From assembly GCA_937871285.1 (NCBI GenBank), contig CALMQS010000047.1, positions 62,001 through 126,000 on the forward strand: DNA of 64,000 bases. The letters are read 5' to 3'. The notes under the pieces were generated by a model. It searched no databases and had not been told where the DNA came from. It was given only the letters and a program-made list of their open reading frames with translations. Shown piece by piece: positions 34,029 through 42,556 of this stretch (position 1 is the first letter of the stretch; every line of letters begins with the position of its first letter). The position numbers were made by a program, and so were the translations under genes. This stretch comes from an uncultured Sphingobacteriales bacterium (GTDB lineage Bacteria > Bacteroidota > Bacteroidia > Chitinophagales > Chitinophagaceae).

Positions 34029-34068
34029 TCAATTTATAATTTGAAATTTCAAATTTGAAATTTCAAAT
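34029..34068. repeat. AAATTTGAAATTTC tandem word repeat
   Basis: Alternating ATTTGAAATTTC words, self-complementary, fill the gap between the symporter stop (34073) and the aldolase start (34024). It could fold as an AT-rich hairpin in either transcript direction. Confidence 0.65.
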
Positions 34069-34072
34069 GGCG

Positions 34073-35683
34073 TTACCAGAACGCCGTATACAAAGCCGCC
34101 AGGATACCGCATATAATAGTAGCGCCAACGATAAACGAGCGGCTCAGGTTAAATGAAGGCATTTCTATCTCAATTTGTCCCTGGTTGTTTTTGTTTTTTG
34201 AGGTGAGGCTGATGCCGACCATTACCGCCGACAAGATCAGGAAAGCTATACCCATCCTGTTTAAGAAAGGTATTTCGGGGAACCAGAATTTGAATGCGGT
34301 AGACAGGGGTATGGTAAGCACCGCTGTAGTTAACGCTGCCGCCGACGTGGCTTTTTTCCAGAACATACCGAAAAAGAATATAGCGAATACACCCGGTGTA
34401 ATAAAGCTTGAATATTCCTGTATGAACTGGTAAGCCTGTTCCAGCACCTTTAACTGCGGAGCAATTAATACCGCGATAAGCATGGATACCCATACGGCGA
34501 TACGGCCTACGCGGATGAGGTGCTTTTCGGATGCGCCGGGTTTGATATACAGTTTGTAGATGTCTAAAGTAAAGATGGTAGAAATGCTATTGGCTTTTCC
34601 CGCCAGTGATGCCACGATAGCCGCGGTAAGCGCTGCGAAAGCTACACCTTTTAAGCCCATGGGTAAAAGGTTCAGCAATACGGGGTAAGCATGATCGGGT
34701 TTTACCGTTCCCGCCGCATCTACCATTTCCTGCTGGAACATGCCATTTTGATGCAGCACAAAAGCGGCTATGCCTGGTATAACAACGATCAATGGAACCA
34801 GCAGTTTTAAAAAGGCCGCAAAGAGGATCCCTTTCCTGGCTGTTTCTAAGTCGGCGCCCAGCGTACGTTGAATAATATACTGATTGCAACCCCAGTAATT
34901 CAGGTTATTGATCCACATGGCGCCAATGATCACTGTCAGTCCGGGTAAATCTTTGTAGTATGGATTATCCTGTTTCAGTATCATATGGAAATGAGAATCG
35001 GCCTGTGTTTTTAATGTTCCGAAAGCACTGAGTATATCTGGTTTACCAAATTCTTTTGCCACCAGGTCAAGCGCCAGATAAGTGGTGATCAACCCGCCAA
35101 TAATGAGCACAATTACCTGCACAACATCGGTATACCCGATTACCTTCATGCCGCCAATGGTAATTAATATGGCAAAGAGCGCTAAAGCCACAACCGCTAC
35201 ATTAAAATTGATGCCGGCGGTTACTTCTAAGGCCAGCGCGCCGAGATAAATGATGGAGGTGAGGTTAACGAATATGTATAATAACAGCCAGAACACCGCC
35301 ATGGTTGTAGCTACAACAGGGTTATACCGTTGCCGCAAAAACTGGGGCATGGTATATATCTTGTTCTTAAGATATACGGGCAGAAAGAAAACGGCAACTA
35401 CAATTAACGCAGCCGCTGCCATCCATTCGTAGGAAGAGATAGCCAGTCCGATAGCAAAGCCGGAGCCCGACATGCCTATGAAATGTTCGGCCGAAATGTT
35501 AGAAGCAATGAGCGAGGCGCCAATGGCCCAAAAGGTAAGCGATCCTTCTGCAAGGAAAAAACCTGAAGCGGTATTGGATTTGTTGGTTTTCTTTTTATAT
35601 ATCCAGTAGCCATAACCGCCAATAATAGCGAGATACATAAAAAAAACCAGGTAGTCTAATGTGTGCAGGCCAGTTTGGTTCAT
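34073..35683 (-). CDS. Sodium:solute symporter family sugar/inositol transporter
   Basis: A 536-residue inner-membrane protein with about 14 hydrophobic segments, of the SSS family. GASLIASNISAEHFIGMSGSG near residue 60 matches the SGLT-type Na+/sugar and Na+/inositol branch, as do QYIIQRTLGA and the C-terminal helix ending in AALYTAFW. Placed inside the inositol operon between iolG and iolJ, it is the likely myo-inositol importer and replaces the MFS or ABC importers found in other bacteria. Specificity is inferred from context. Confidence 0.9.
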   Translation of the reverse strand: MNQTGLHTLDYLVFFMYLAIIGGYGYWIYKKKTNKSNTASGFFLAEGSLTFWAIGASLIASNISAEHFIGMSGSGFAIGLAISSYEWMAAAALIVVAVFFLPVYLKNKIYTMPQFLRQRYNPVVATTMAVFWLLLYIFVNLTSIIYLGALALEVTAGINFNVAVVALALFAILITIGGMKVIGYTDVVQVIVLIIGGLITTYLALDLVAKEFGKPDILSAFGTLKTQADSHFHMILKQDNPYYKDLPGLTVIIGAMWINNLNYWGCNQYIIQRTLGADLETARKGILFAAFLKLLVPLIVVIPGIAAFVLHQNGMFQQEMVDAAGTVKPDHAYPVLLNLLPMGLKGVAFAALTAAIVASLAGKANSISTIFTLDIYKLYIKPGASEKHLIRVGRIAVWVSMLIAVLIAPQLKVLEQAYQFIQEYSSFITPGVFAIFFFGMFWKKATSAAALTTAVLTIPLSTAFKFWFPEIPFLNRMGIAFLILSAVMVGISLTSKNKNNQGQIEIEMPSFNLSRSFIVGATIICGILAALYTAFW

Positions 35684-35766
35684 CGTCAGGGGTTATTTAG
35701 TGAGTGGTCGGTGATAAGTGGTAAGTGAATCATTCTTTCTCTCATCTTTCACTTTTTCCGTTATTA

Positions 35767-36786
35767 TTATATTTTTATTATTTCTTCCATCTTCACTGCC
35801 CTGTTTTCTTTTAATGACAGGCCTGCGGCAAGTCCTATAGCCGTAGCCATCAGCCCGTCATGCGCATCTACCGGTGAAGGCGTGTCATTTAACACGCAAT
35901 CTATGAACGATTGGATGCAGGTGCGGTAGGCTTTTTCATAGCGCTCTAAGAAAAAGTGTAGTGGTAAAGCAGTTTGTACTGTTTCATTGTTATGCCGGAT
36001 TACATTATCAGGCGTATTATTTTCAGCCTTCGCCATTCCTTCTGAGCCAAATATTTCGAGGCGCTGATCATAGCCATACACTGCTTTACGGCTATTGTCT
36101 ATTACACCAATGGTGCCGTTCTCAAACGTAAGTACAATTACTGCGGTATCTATATCATCGTATTGTTTAATGCGGGGATCTATCAAAGCATCTCCTTTTA
36201 CATATACTTCTTTTACCTCACTGCCTGTTATAAAGCGCGCCATGTCAAAATCGTGTATAGACATATCAAGGAAAAGTCCGCCCGATACTTTTACATATTC
36301 CAATGGCGGCGGCGCCGGATCGCGGCTGGTGATCCGCAAAATATGCGGGTCGCCAATGCTGTTGTTCCTGACTAATGATCCGATCCTGGCAAAATTGGGA
36401 TCGAACCGGCGGTTAAAGCCCAGCATAAGCTTTACGCCGTTTTCCCTTACTGCTTGTTGGGTGGAAAGAATAGCCGGAAGCGTAACATCCAGCGGCTTCT
36501 CACAAAACACATGTTTTTTGGCCTGTGCGGCAGCGATAGTATAAGGCACATGCTGTGGTGTAGGTGCGCAAATAATAACCGCTTCCACATCCGGGTGGTT
36601 AATCACATCTTCCGCCTTTGTGGTTACCTGTGCCACGCCGAGGCGTTTGGCATAATCATGCGCGGCAGGAGAAACATCAGACGCAATGATCACTTCCGCG
36701 TTTTGTGTATTGTACAGCAGGTTGGAGAGATGTATCTGCCCGATGCGCCCGAGCCCGATTACGCCGGCTTTTAATTTTTTTGACAT
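35767..36786 (-). CDS. iolG: myo-Inositol 2-dehydrogenase IolG
   Basis: A 339-residue cytosolic Gfo/Idh/MocA enzyme without leader, oxidising myo-inositol to 2-keto-myo-inositol with NAD+. GVIGLGRIGQIH (residues 8-19) is the nucleotide fold, FCEKPLDV holds the EKP motif (96-98), and GGLFLDMSIHDFDMARF contains the catalytic-region Asp and His. ISRDPAPPPLEYVKVSGG is an inositol dehydrogenase-type segment. Between it and the symporter gene is a TAAGTG-type word repeat (35698-35729). It is the first enzyme of the pathway, although not first in the operon. Confidence 0.94.
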   Translation of the reverse strand: MSKKLKAGVIGLGRIGQIHLSNLLYNTQNAEVIIASDVSPAAHDYAKRLGVAQVTTKAEDVINHPDVEAVIICAPTPQHVPYTIAAAQAKKHVFCEKPLDVTLPAILSTQQAVRENGVKLMLGFNRRFDPNFARIGSLVRNNSIGDPHILRITSRDPAPPPLEYVKVSGGLFLDMSIHDFDMARFITGSEVKEVYVKGDALIDPRIKQYDDIDTAVIVLTFENGTIGVIDNSRKAVYGYDQRLEIFGSEGMAKAENNTPDNVIRHNNETVQTALPLHFFLERYEKAYRTCIQSFIDCVLNDTPSPVDAHDGLMATAIGLAAGLSLKENRAVKMEEIIKI

Positions 36787-36787
36787 G

Positions 36788-36943
36788 TTATAATTTGAGA
36801 TTTATCATTTGAAATTTGATGCCTTTTGCTGTTTCACGCCCGCCTAAACGAATGCATTCGGGCTGGCAACGAGCACAAAGGAAGCAATGTACGCAACGAA
36901 GACATCGCTGCCTTACCACTTATGTCTTATCACTTACCACTAA
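36788..36943. repeat. Word repeats and palindrome between iolA and iolG
   Basis: The gap has AATTTGAGATTT/ATTTGAAATTT words (36791-36820), a perfect 12-base palindrome CGAATGCATTCG (36849-36860) and a TAAGTG-type run (36916-36943, minus orientation). The TAG stop of iolA lies in that run. Confidence 0.6.
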
Positions 36944-38406
36944 AATTTCCTGGTCCATTCTTTCAGCCACCTTTCAATCACTACTTTGGTTTGAGTAAAA
37001 AACTCAACGGCATGTTTACCCTGTCCGTGCAGATCGCCAAAGAAACTTTCTTTCCACCCGCTGAAAGGAAACTGTGCTACCGGCGCCGCAACGCCTATAT
37101 TAATACCGATATTACCCGCATCTGCCTCATTTCTGAACCGGCGGGCGTGCAACCCGCTGCTGGTAAATATACAGGCCATATTGCCATACTTATTGCTGTT
37201 TACATAGGCAATAGCTTCTTCAATACTGTTGATATGCACTAAGCTCATTACAGGTCCGAATATTTCGGTTCCGGCAATTTCGCCATGAAGCGGGATATCC
37301 TCTATAATGGTGGGTTGTATGAAATTACCTTTTTCGTATCCGGGAATGGCCGCATTCCGGCCATCTAATAATAACCTGCCGCCTTCCTGTATGCCTTTCT
37401 CTATCAGGCTGTTTACCCGTGTTTTACTATCTGCTGTAATTACCGGCCCCATCTGCACCGCTTCATCTAAGCCAAAACCCGTAGTGCGCTGGCGGCTTAG
37501 TTCTACCAGGCTTTCTGTAATATTCGCATGTTCTCCCACGGTAATAATGGTAGAAGCGGCAAGGCAACGTTGCCCTGCACAGCCATACACGCTGTCTACC
37601 ACAATTTGAGTGGTCATATCTATATCTGCGTCGGGTAAAATGATCACCGGGTTTTTGGCTCCGCCCTGCGCCTGCATCCGCTTGCCATTAACGGCGCCCT
37701 TGGCGTATACATAACGGGCAATGGCAGATGAACCTACAAAACTTACCGCTTTAATACCGGGATGTTCGAGTATGCCATCTACAACGGCTTTTCCGCCATG
37801 CACCATGTTAATTACGCCGGCAGGCAGATCTAATTTTGCTATCAGCTCCATTACCTTGGTCATGGTAAGCGGCACTTTTTCCGAAGGCTTAATGAGAAAG
37901 CTGTTGCCACATGCAATAGCATAGGGCAGAAACCAGAAAGGGATCATGCCGGGGAAGTTAAAGGGCGATATGCAGGCGCAAACACCCAGTGGCTGGCGGA
38001 TCATATACTCATCAATACCTAAAGAAATATCTTCCGAAAAATCGCCCTGCATTAAAGCGGGTATACCACATGCATTTTCTACATTCTCAATAGCGCGAAC
38101 CCATTCGGCTTTCGACTCGGCATATGTTTTGCCCGATTCGAGCGTGATGGTTTTGGACAGTTCATCCATATTTTCTTCCAGCAATCTTTTTAAATGAAAA
38201 AGATACTGGATCCGTTTCCCTGCCGGCACGCGCTTCCATGTGGCAAAAGCATTTTCAGATGATTGAACTGCTGCATCCACATCGGCGGGAGTACCCGAAG
38301 GAACCTGGGCAAGCACTTCCTGGCTGGCCGGGTTTACTACATTCACATACGTGGTTGCACTACTGCTCACCCATTGTCCGTTGATATAATTTCTTAGTTT
38401 TTCCAT
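36940..38406 (-). CDS. iolA: (Methyl)malonate-semialdehyde dehydrogenase IolA/MmsA
   Basis: A 488-residue CoA-acylating aldehyde dehydrogenase that turns malonate semialdehyde into acetyl-CoA and CO2, the last inositol step; it may also serve valine breakdown. The catalytic Cys281 is in [26 protein letters not shown] and [12 protein letters not shown] are MmsA signatures, and the usual ALDH glutamate is absent in this subfamily. The final [19 protein letters not shown] is also MmsA-like. It follows iolC by 271 bases, filled with word repeats. Confidence 0.95.
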   Translation of the reverse strand: MEKLRNYINGQWVSSSATTYVNVVNPASQEVLAQVPSGTPADVDAAVQSSENAFATWKRVPAGKRIQYLFHLKRLLEENMDELSKTITLESGKTYAESKAEWVRAIENVENACGIPALMQGDFSEDISLGIDEYMIRQPLGVCACISPFNFPGMIPFWFLPYAIACGNSFLIKPSEKVPLTMTKVMELIAKLDLPAGVINMVHGGKAVVDGILEHPGIKAVSFVGSSAIARYVYAKGAVNGKRMQAQGGAKNPVIILPDADIDMTTQIVVDSVYGCAGQRCLAASTIITVGEHANITESLVELSRQRTTGFGLDEAVQMGPVITADSKTRVNSLIEKGIQEGGRLLLDGRNAAIPGYEKGNFIQPTIIEDIPLHGEIAGTEIFGPVMSLVHINSIEEAIAYVNSNKYGNMACIFTSSGLHARRFRNEADAGNIGINIGVAAPVAQFPFSGWKESFFGDLHGQGKHAVEFFTQTKVVIERWLKEWTRKF

Positions 38407-38424
38407 ATTGATTATATTTTTTTT

Positions 38425-38680
38425 AGCTATCAGCTATTAGCGATCAGCAATCAGCGGTATCGGTTGCTGTTATACTTTCATTTCTCATCTCAGGAATGCT
38501 TTCTTTACTGGATTCTGAAACTTTCACCCTGAAACTTGCCCCCTCCAACTTGTAACCTGCAACTTGTAACCTGAAACCTGCAACCTGCAACCATCCCCGC
38601 GGTCTGACGCTCCTTCGTCGCGTACCGACCACTGATTTTTCATTTTCAAATTTTCAAATTTCCACGTTCTCAAATTCTCA
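38425..38680. repeat. Three word-repeat families between iolC and iolA
   Basis: Bases 38425-38457 repeat AGCTATCAGC/CAGCAATCAGC words. Bases 38527-38593 repeat CCTGAAAC, TTGTAAC and CCTGCAAC words, the reverse complement of the family at 831-885. Bases 38638-38680 repeat TTTTCAAA/TCTCAAA words and contain the iolC stop codon (38678-38680). No gene is present. Confidence 0.65.
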
Positions 38681-39694
38681 CAGCCCACCCCGTTCACCTG
38701 TGAATTGCATCACCTCTTCCAGTGTTGGCATAAAGTTAGCGCAACCTTCCCGCGTAACAATTATGGCGCCGCAGGCATTGCCCATGCGCACACTTTTATA
38801 CAAATCCCATCCCCGCAGATAGCCGTATGAAAACCCTCCTGCAAAGGCATCACCCGCTCCAAGCACATTCAATACTTCCACAGGGAAGCCTGGTACTTTT
38901 ACCTCCTCTTTTCCTTTCTCAAATACAGAAGCGCCATCTTTTCCTCTTTTTACGATCAGCGTATCAACGCCGGTTGCTATAATATTTTGTATGGCATTAT
39001 CAATGTTGCCTTTTATTTCGGGAGCCGATATTTGCTGGTGTTTGATGGATACCTGGCTGATATCGGTAAGGCAGGCAGCCAGTATTTCTTCTTCAGTACC
39101 TATTACTATATTAAACTGTGGTAAGATCGTGCGGATAACTATCCCAAAAGCACGCGGATCGTGCCACTGGTCGGCCCTGAAATCAAGGTCCAGCAGTTTG
39201 ATAACTCCGTTTTTTTGTGCCAGCTCCAGCGCGTAAAACATGGCCGTTCTACTGGGATCTTTGCTTAATGCCGTTCCTGAAAAGATAGCCGCTTTAAAAT
39301 CGCTGAAAGGAATAGCATTTACATGGTCAATATCTAATTGTATATCTGCGCAGTTATCGCGGTAATAAACCAATGGAAATTTATCCGGCGGCTCAATACC
39401 CAGTATAACGGCCGAACTTCGGGTACCCGTTATTGTGGGTATAAAATCTGTGATTACCTTTTCTTTTTGTAAGAAATTTTTAATGAAAGCGCCTACCTGG
39501 TCGTTGCCAATGCCGGTAAGCAGCGCAGTTTTTAATCCAAGTCTTGTTGCCCCTACCGCAATATTGGTTGGGCATCCGCCCACAAAAGCGTTAAAGGCGG
39601 AAATATCTGTGAAAGGACTGCCCACATTAGCGGAATACAGATCAATAGAAGATCGCCCGATAGTAAGGAGGTCGTATTTTTTTATATTATTCAT
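38678..39694 (-). CDS. iolC: 5-Dehydro-2-deoxygluconokinase IolC
   Basis: A 338-residue PfkB-family sugar kinase from the Met at 39694; a longer frame would translate the upstream hairpin and overlap iolB. It phosphorylates 2-deoxy-5-keto-gluconate. LLTIGRSSIDLYS and GGCPTNIAVGATRLGLKTALLT are the substrate-side signature. VLGAGDAFAGGFSYGYLRG is the PfkB ATP/anion-hole motif with the catalytic Asp. B. subtilis-type IolC carries the same N-terminal pattern. A 49-base hairpin separates it from iolB. Confidence 0.95.
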   Translation of the reverse strand: MNNIKKYDLLTIGRSSIDLYSANVGSPFTDISAFNAFVGGCPTNIAVGATRLGLKTALLTGIGNDQVGAFIKNFLQKEKVITDFIPTITGTRSSAVILGIEPPDKFPLVYYRDNCADIQLDIDHVNAIPFSDFKAAIFSGTALSKDPSRTAMFYALELAQKNGVIKLLDLDFRADQWHDPRAFGIVIRTILPQFNIVIGTEEEILAACLTDISQVSIKHQQISAPEIKGNIDNAIQNIIATGVDTLIVKRGKDGASVFEKGKEEVKVPGFPVEVLNVLGAGDAFAGGFSYGYLRGWDLYKSVRMGNACGAIIVTREGCANFMPTLEEVMQFTGERGGL

Positions 39695-39703
39695 CAGGTA
39701 TAA

Positions 39704-39752
39704 TTTCAAATTTTCAAACCCGCCTGCCGGCAGGCAGGTTTGAAATTTCAAA
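39704..39752 (-). promoter_or_regulatory. Large hairpin spanning the iolB stop and the iolB-iolC gap
   Basis: A core palindrome CCTGCCGGCAGG (39723-39734) is extended by AAATTTT-CAAACC on one side and GGTTTGAAATTT on the other, giving a near-perfect stem of about 22 pairs. It covers the iolB TGA stop (39748-39750) and ends about ten bases before the iolC start. It could reduce read-through, stabilise the upstream mRNA, or be a dispersed palindromic repeat. Confidence 0.6.
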
Positions 39753-40623
39753 TTCTTGTGTTCATTTCCGCTGTAACCATTGGCAGCCGCGGATCCTGTC
39801 CCTTCCATGTGCCGAAGATCCATTCCTGCTGCGGATCGGGCGTGTTTGCCAAAGACTGATCGCTGCCCGCGAGAAAATTAAGATAGTATACATTATACCC
39901 GTGCCCGGCAACAACAGGGTGATATCCTTTGGGCACCAGCACCGCTTCGTTATTATGCACTTTTATTACTTCATCTAATGACCGGTCATCTGTATATATC
40001 TGCTGAATGGCAAATCCGTTCGGCTTATCTGTTTTATAAAAATAGATTTCTTCCAGTTCCGCTTCCAACAGGTTGCCATTGGCATCCACTTTGCGTTCGT
40101 CGTGCTTATGCGCAGGGTAGGAGCTCCAGTTGCCCGATGGTGTATACACCTCCACACATACTATTTTATGGCAATCGAAACCGGGTTGGAGCAGGCTATT
40201 GATCTGGCGGTTAGCATTATCGCCTCCCCTGAATTCAATGGCTGCCTCTTCCGGCTGCTTTAAATAAGGAGGATGATCTTCATTGGTAGCTACCCAGCAT
40301 ATGGCTATATCGGTATTAGCGGTTTGCGCGGTAAGTGTAAAATCGGTATTGCGGGGAAGATATAAGGTATGGGCAATGCCGCTGAATACATCTTTCCTGC
40401 CGTTACGGGTTTCCCATTCACCCTTATCGGAGCTTACCTTAAAATTACCACCCAGTAAAACAATGCAATATTCATTGTCGCCCGTGTGTTGTGAGAAAGC
40501 TTCATTTTTATCTAATAACCTTGTTTCAAAGTTAAGATAGTTCCAGCCTGCATCCTGTGCAGTGAAATGATGATACCTCCGGTTTCCCGGATCGGGCCTG
40601 ACAAGCAATTTTTGATCTGGCAT
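39748..40623 (-). CDS. iolB: 5-Deoxy-glucuronate isomerase IolB
   Basis: A 291-residue bicupin that isomerises 5-deoxy-glucuronate to 2-deoxy-5-keto-gluconate. The signature SSYPAHKHDE supplies metal-binding His residues, and LEAELEEIYFYK with the later VPKGYHPVVAGHGYNVYYLNFLAG completes the cupin site. Length matches the family. It is the first gene of the inositol operon and faces the LacI-type regulator across a 130-base gap with two palindromes. Confidence 0.96.
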   Translation of the reverse strand: MPDQKLLVRPDPGNRRYHHFTAQDAGWNYLNFETRLLDKNEAFSQHTGDNEYCIVLLGGNFKVSSDKGEWETRNGRKDVFSGIAHTLYLPRNTDFTLTAQTANTDIAICWVATNEDHPPYLKQPEEAAIEFRGGDNANRQINSLLQPGFDCHKIVCVEVYTPSGNWSSYPAHKHDERKVDANGNLLEAELEEIYFYKTDKPNGFAIQQIYTDDRSLDEVIKVHNNEAVLVPKGYHPVVAGHGYNVYYLNFLAGSDQSLANTPDPQQEWIFGTWKGQDPRLPMVTAEMNTRI

Positions 40624-40666
40624 CAGTAGTATTTTACGCTGGTAAACTTAACATTATAATTCTATT

Positions 40667-40696
40667 TAAACGGTTTATGTGGTTTGCAAACGTTTG
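40667..40696. promoter_or_regulatory. Two LacI-type operators between iolB and the regulator
   Basis: TAAACGGTTTA (40667-40677) and CAAACGTTTG (40687-40696) are palindromes with the AAACGTTT core expected for LacI/GalR proteins. Their centres are about 20 bases, or two helical turns, apart. They lie in the shared promoter gap of iolB and the regulator gene, so one dimer each, or a tetramer, could control both directions. The assignment is by sequence pattern. Confidence 0.6.
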
Positions 40697-40753
40697 AAAT
40701 TTTTTGAGTTGAGAAAAAAGCGGAACTTGGGATGCGATTAGTGCTATTGAAAT

Positions 40754-41788
40754 ATGAATAAGCCTGTTACTATTAAAGATATTGCCAGAAAATTCAGGTG
40801 CTCGCCTTCAACGGTATCGCGGGCACTGAACAACCATCCTTCCATTAATGAAGATACCCGGCGCAACTTGCAGGAATATGCACAAAAAGTAGGTTACCAG
40901 CGAAACCAGGTTTCCCTGAACCTGCTTAATACAAAAACAGCAAGCATTGGGGTTATTGTGCCTACCATCAATAATTATTATGAATCGGCCATTATTGAAG
41001 GCATAGATGGCGTACTGCACCCATTGGGTTATACGCTTAATATATGTGTAACCAATGAGCAGTACCTGCTGGAATCGGAATATATAACAAAGCTGTTGTC
41101 GAACCGCGTGGAAGGTATTTTTCTTTCTGTTTCACAGGAGACCTATGATTTTGGGCATTATGAGCACTTGGAAAATGTGGGCAAGAGAAATTTGCCGTTG
41201 ATCTTTATTGACCGTGACTATGAAGGATTTTCTGCAGGAAGCGTAACCATAGACGATTACCATGGCGCCTTTGCAGCAGTGCAACACCTGGTAAACACCG
41301 GACGAAAACGCATTGCCCACCTGAAAGGTCCTAACGGTATGGCGGTTACGGAACAGCGCTTTAAGGGTTACGCGGAATGTCTTAGGCAATACGGCTTACC
41401 ATTAGAAGAATCACTTATTATAAATACCAATTTTAAAGTAGAGAGCGCGCTGGAGCCCACTGCTCAATTGCTGGAGCTGGATCAGCGGCCTGATGCCATT
41501 TTTGGCGTGAATGACCAGGTGGCTATAGGAGCCATGAAAGTAATAAGAGAAAAAGGATGGAGGGTTCCGGAAGATATTGCCGTAGTAGGTTTTGATAACT
41601 CGCCTATCTCAGCCTATATTTCACCATCGCTTACCTCAGTAGGCAGACCCGGAAGACAGATCGGGGAAGAAGCTGCCAGGATCTTCCTGAATTACCCCGA
41701 TGCCGCTGCTAAAAGAGATAACCCCGTGCATATTGTATTGCCTTCGCAACTGATCATAAGAGATTCTTCTGCAGGAATTAGAAGATAG
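40754..41788 (+). CDS. LacI family regulator of the inositol operon
   Basis: A 344-residue LacI/GalR-type regulator. The helix-turn-helix TIKDIARKFRCSPSTVSRALN spans about residues 6-26, followed by the hinge helix region and a periplasmic-binding-protein-like effector domain (about 60-340) with VVGFDNSPISAYISPSLTSV. Divergent from iolB with palindromic operators between, it most likely represses the inositol genes and itself, with inositol or a pathway intermediate as inducer. Downstream (41792-41860) are GCACAAAGAA-type intergenic words rather than a clear terminator. Confidence 0.93.
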   Translation: MNKPVTIKDIARKFRCSPSTVSRALNNHPSINEDTRRNLQEYAQKVGYQRNQVSLNLLNTKTASIGVIVPTINNYYESAIIEGIDGVLHPLGYTLNICVTNEQYLLESEYITKLLSNRVEGIFLSVSQETYDFGHYEHLENVGKRNLPLIFIDRDYEGFSAGSVTIDDYHGAFAAVQHLVNTGRKRIAHLKGPNGMAVTEQRFKGYAECLRQYGLPLEESLIINTNFKVESALEPTAQLLELDQRPDAIFGVNDQVAIGAMKVIREKGWRVPEDIAVVGFDNSPISAYISPSLTSVGRPGRQIGEEAARIFLNYPDAAAKRDNPVHIVLPSQLIIRDSSAGIRR

Positions 41789-41947
41789 CCGCAGAACGCA
41801 CAAAGAAGGCACGAAGTTGATTGCACAAAGAAAGTTTCGCGGCGCTCTTTCTTTTATCCTGATATTAATTGCAGGGAAGCCTGATCTTCATCATACTCCG
41901 GAAATGCACGGTAGTTTAATTTTGAACCTGAATCTAAAGTAAAGCAT

Positions 41948-42364
41948 ATGAAAAAGAGAGAACCTGTTTCCCATATTATGACTAAAGATGTTATTAGTGT
42001 TGCGGAAAACGATAAATTAGATGAGGTGGCAGCTATTTTCCGTAAAAAAAGCATCAGGCATTTGCCGGTAAAAAAAGGAGAAAAGATAACCGGGATGATA
42101 AGCCGTAACGATATTAACCGGCTTACATTCGGCGCGCTTTTCGATAACCAGGAAGGAGCCGATGAAGCCATATTGCAGATGCTCACCATTCCGCAGGTAA
42201 TGACCGCCGACTTACGTACGGTAAGCAGTGATACAGCTATCAGAGAGGTGGCGGAAATTTTCAGTACGGCAGAATACCATTCGCTTCCGGTAGTTGACAA
42301 TGGAGAATTGAAAGGTATTGTTACCACTACCGATGTCATAAAATATATGCTCGACCAGTATTAA
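41948..42364 (+). CDS. Two-CBS-domain protein
   Basis: A 138-residue protein made only of a CBS pair. Repeat one runs from HIMTKDVISV to GMISRNDI (about residues 8-58), repeat two from QVMTADLRTV to GIVTTTDVIKYML (about 78-135). Such stand-alone CBS modules bind adenine nucleotides (AMP, ATP, SAM) and regulate partner enzymes or channels. No partner is encoded next to it. A strong terminator follows 40 bases after the stop, so it is monocistronic. Confidence 0.93.
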   Translation: MKKREPVSHIMTKDVISVAENDKLDEVAAIFRKKSIRHLPVKKGEKITGMISRNDINRLTFGALFDNQEGADEAILQMLTIPQVMTADLRTVSSDTAIREVAEIFSTAEYHSLPVVDNGELKGIVTTTDVIKYMLDQY

Positions 42365-42403
42365 GTAACGCAACATAAGAAAACATCTATACTTTAACCG
42401 TCG

Positions 42404-42434
42404 GGGGCTGTTATATCCTAACAGCTCCTTTTTT
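42404..42434 (+). terminator. Rho-independent terminator of the CBS gene
   Basis: GGGGCTGTTA (42404-42413) pairs with TAACAGCTCC (42419-42428) with one G-U wobble and loop TATCC. A run of six T follows directly. It is 40 bases after the CBS stop codon. Confidence 0.9.
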
Positions 42435-42474
42435 ATTAGTGTTAGGTCAGGTAAACGATGCCTGTATGCTATCA

Positions 42475-42546
42475 TGAAAAGTGAGAGGACAGGGGTGAGA
42501 GGTGAACAGGTAATAGTGAATTTACCCCTCACTTCTCACGTTTCAC
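42475..42546. repeat. Imperfect inverted repeat, possible bidirectional terminator
   Basis: GAAAAGTGAGAGGACAGGGG on the left is loosely complementary to CCCCTCACTTCTCACGTTTC on the right, with GTGAGAGGTGAACAGG in the loop. It lies between convergent genes ending at 42364 and 42557. The words resemble the GTGA-rich intergenic repeats elsewhere in the window. Confidence 0.45.
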
Positions 42547-42556
42547 ACAGCACTAT

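Noticed and set aside
38444..38632. 62-residue minus frame between iolA and iolC
   Set aside because: Its periodic peptide (VAGFRLQVAGYKLEG) is simply the translation of the intergenic word repeat.
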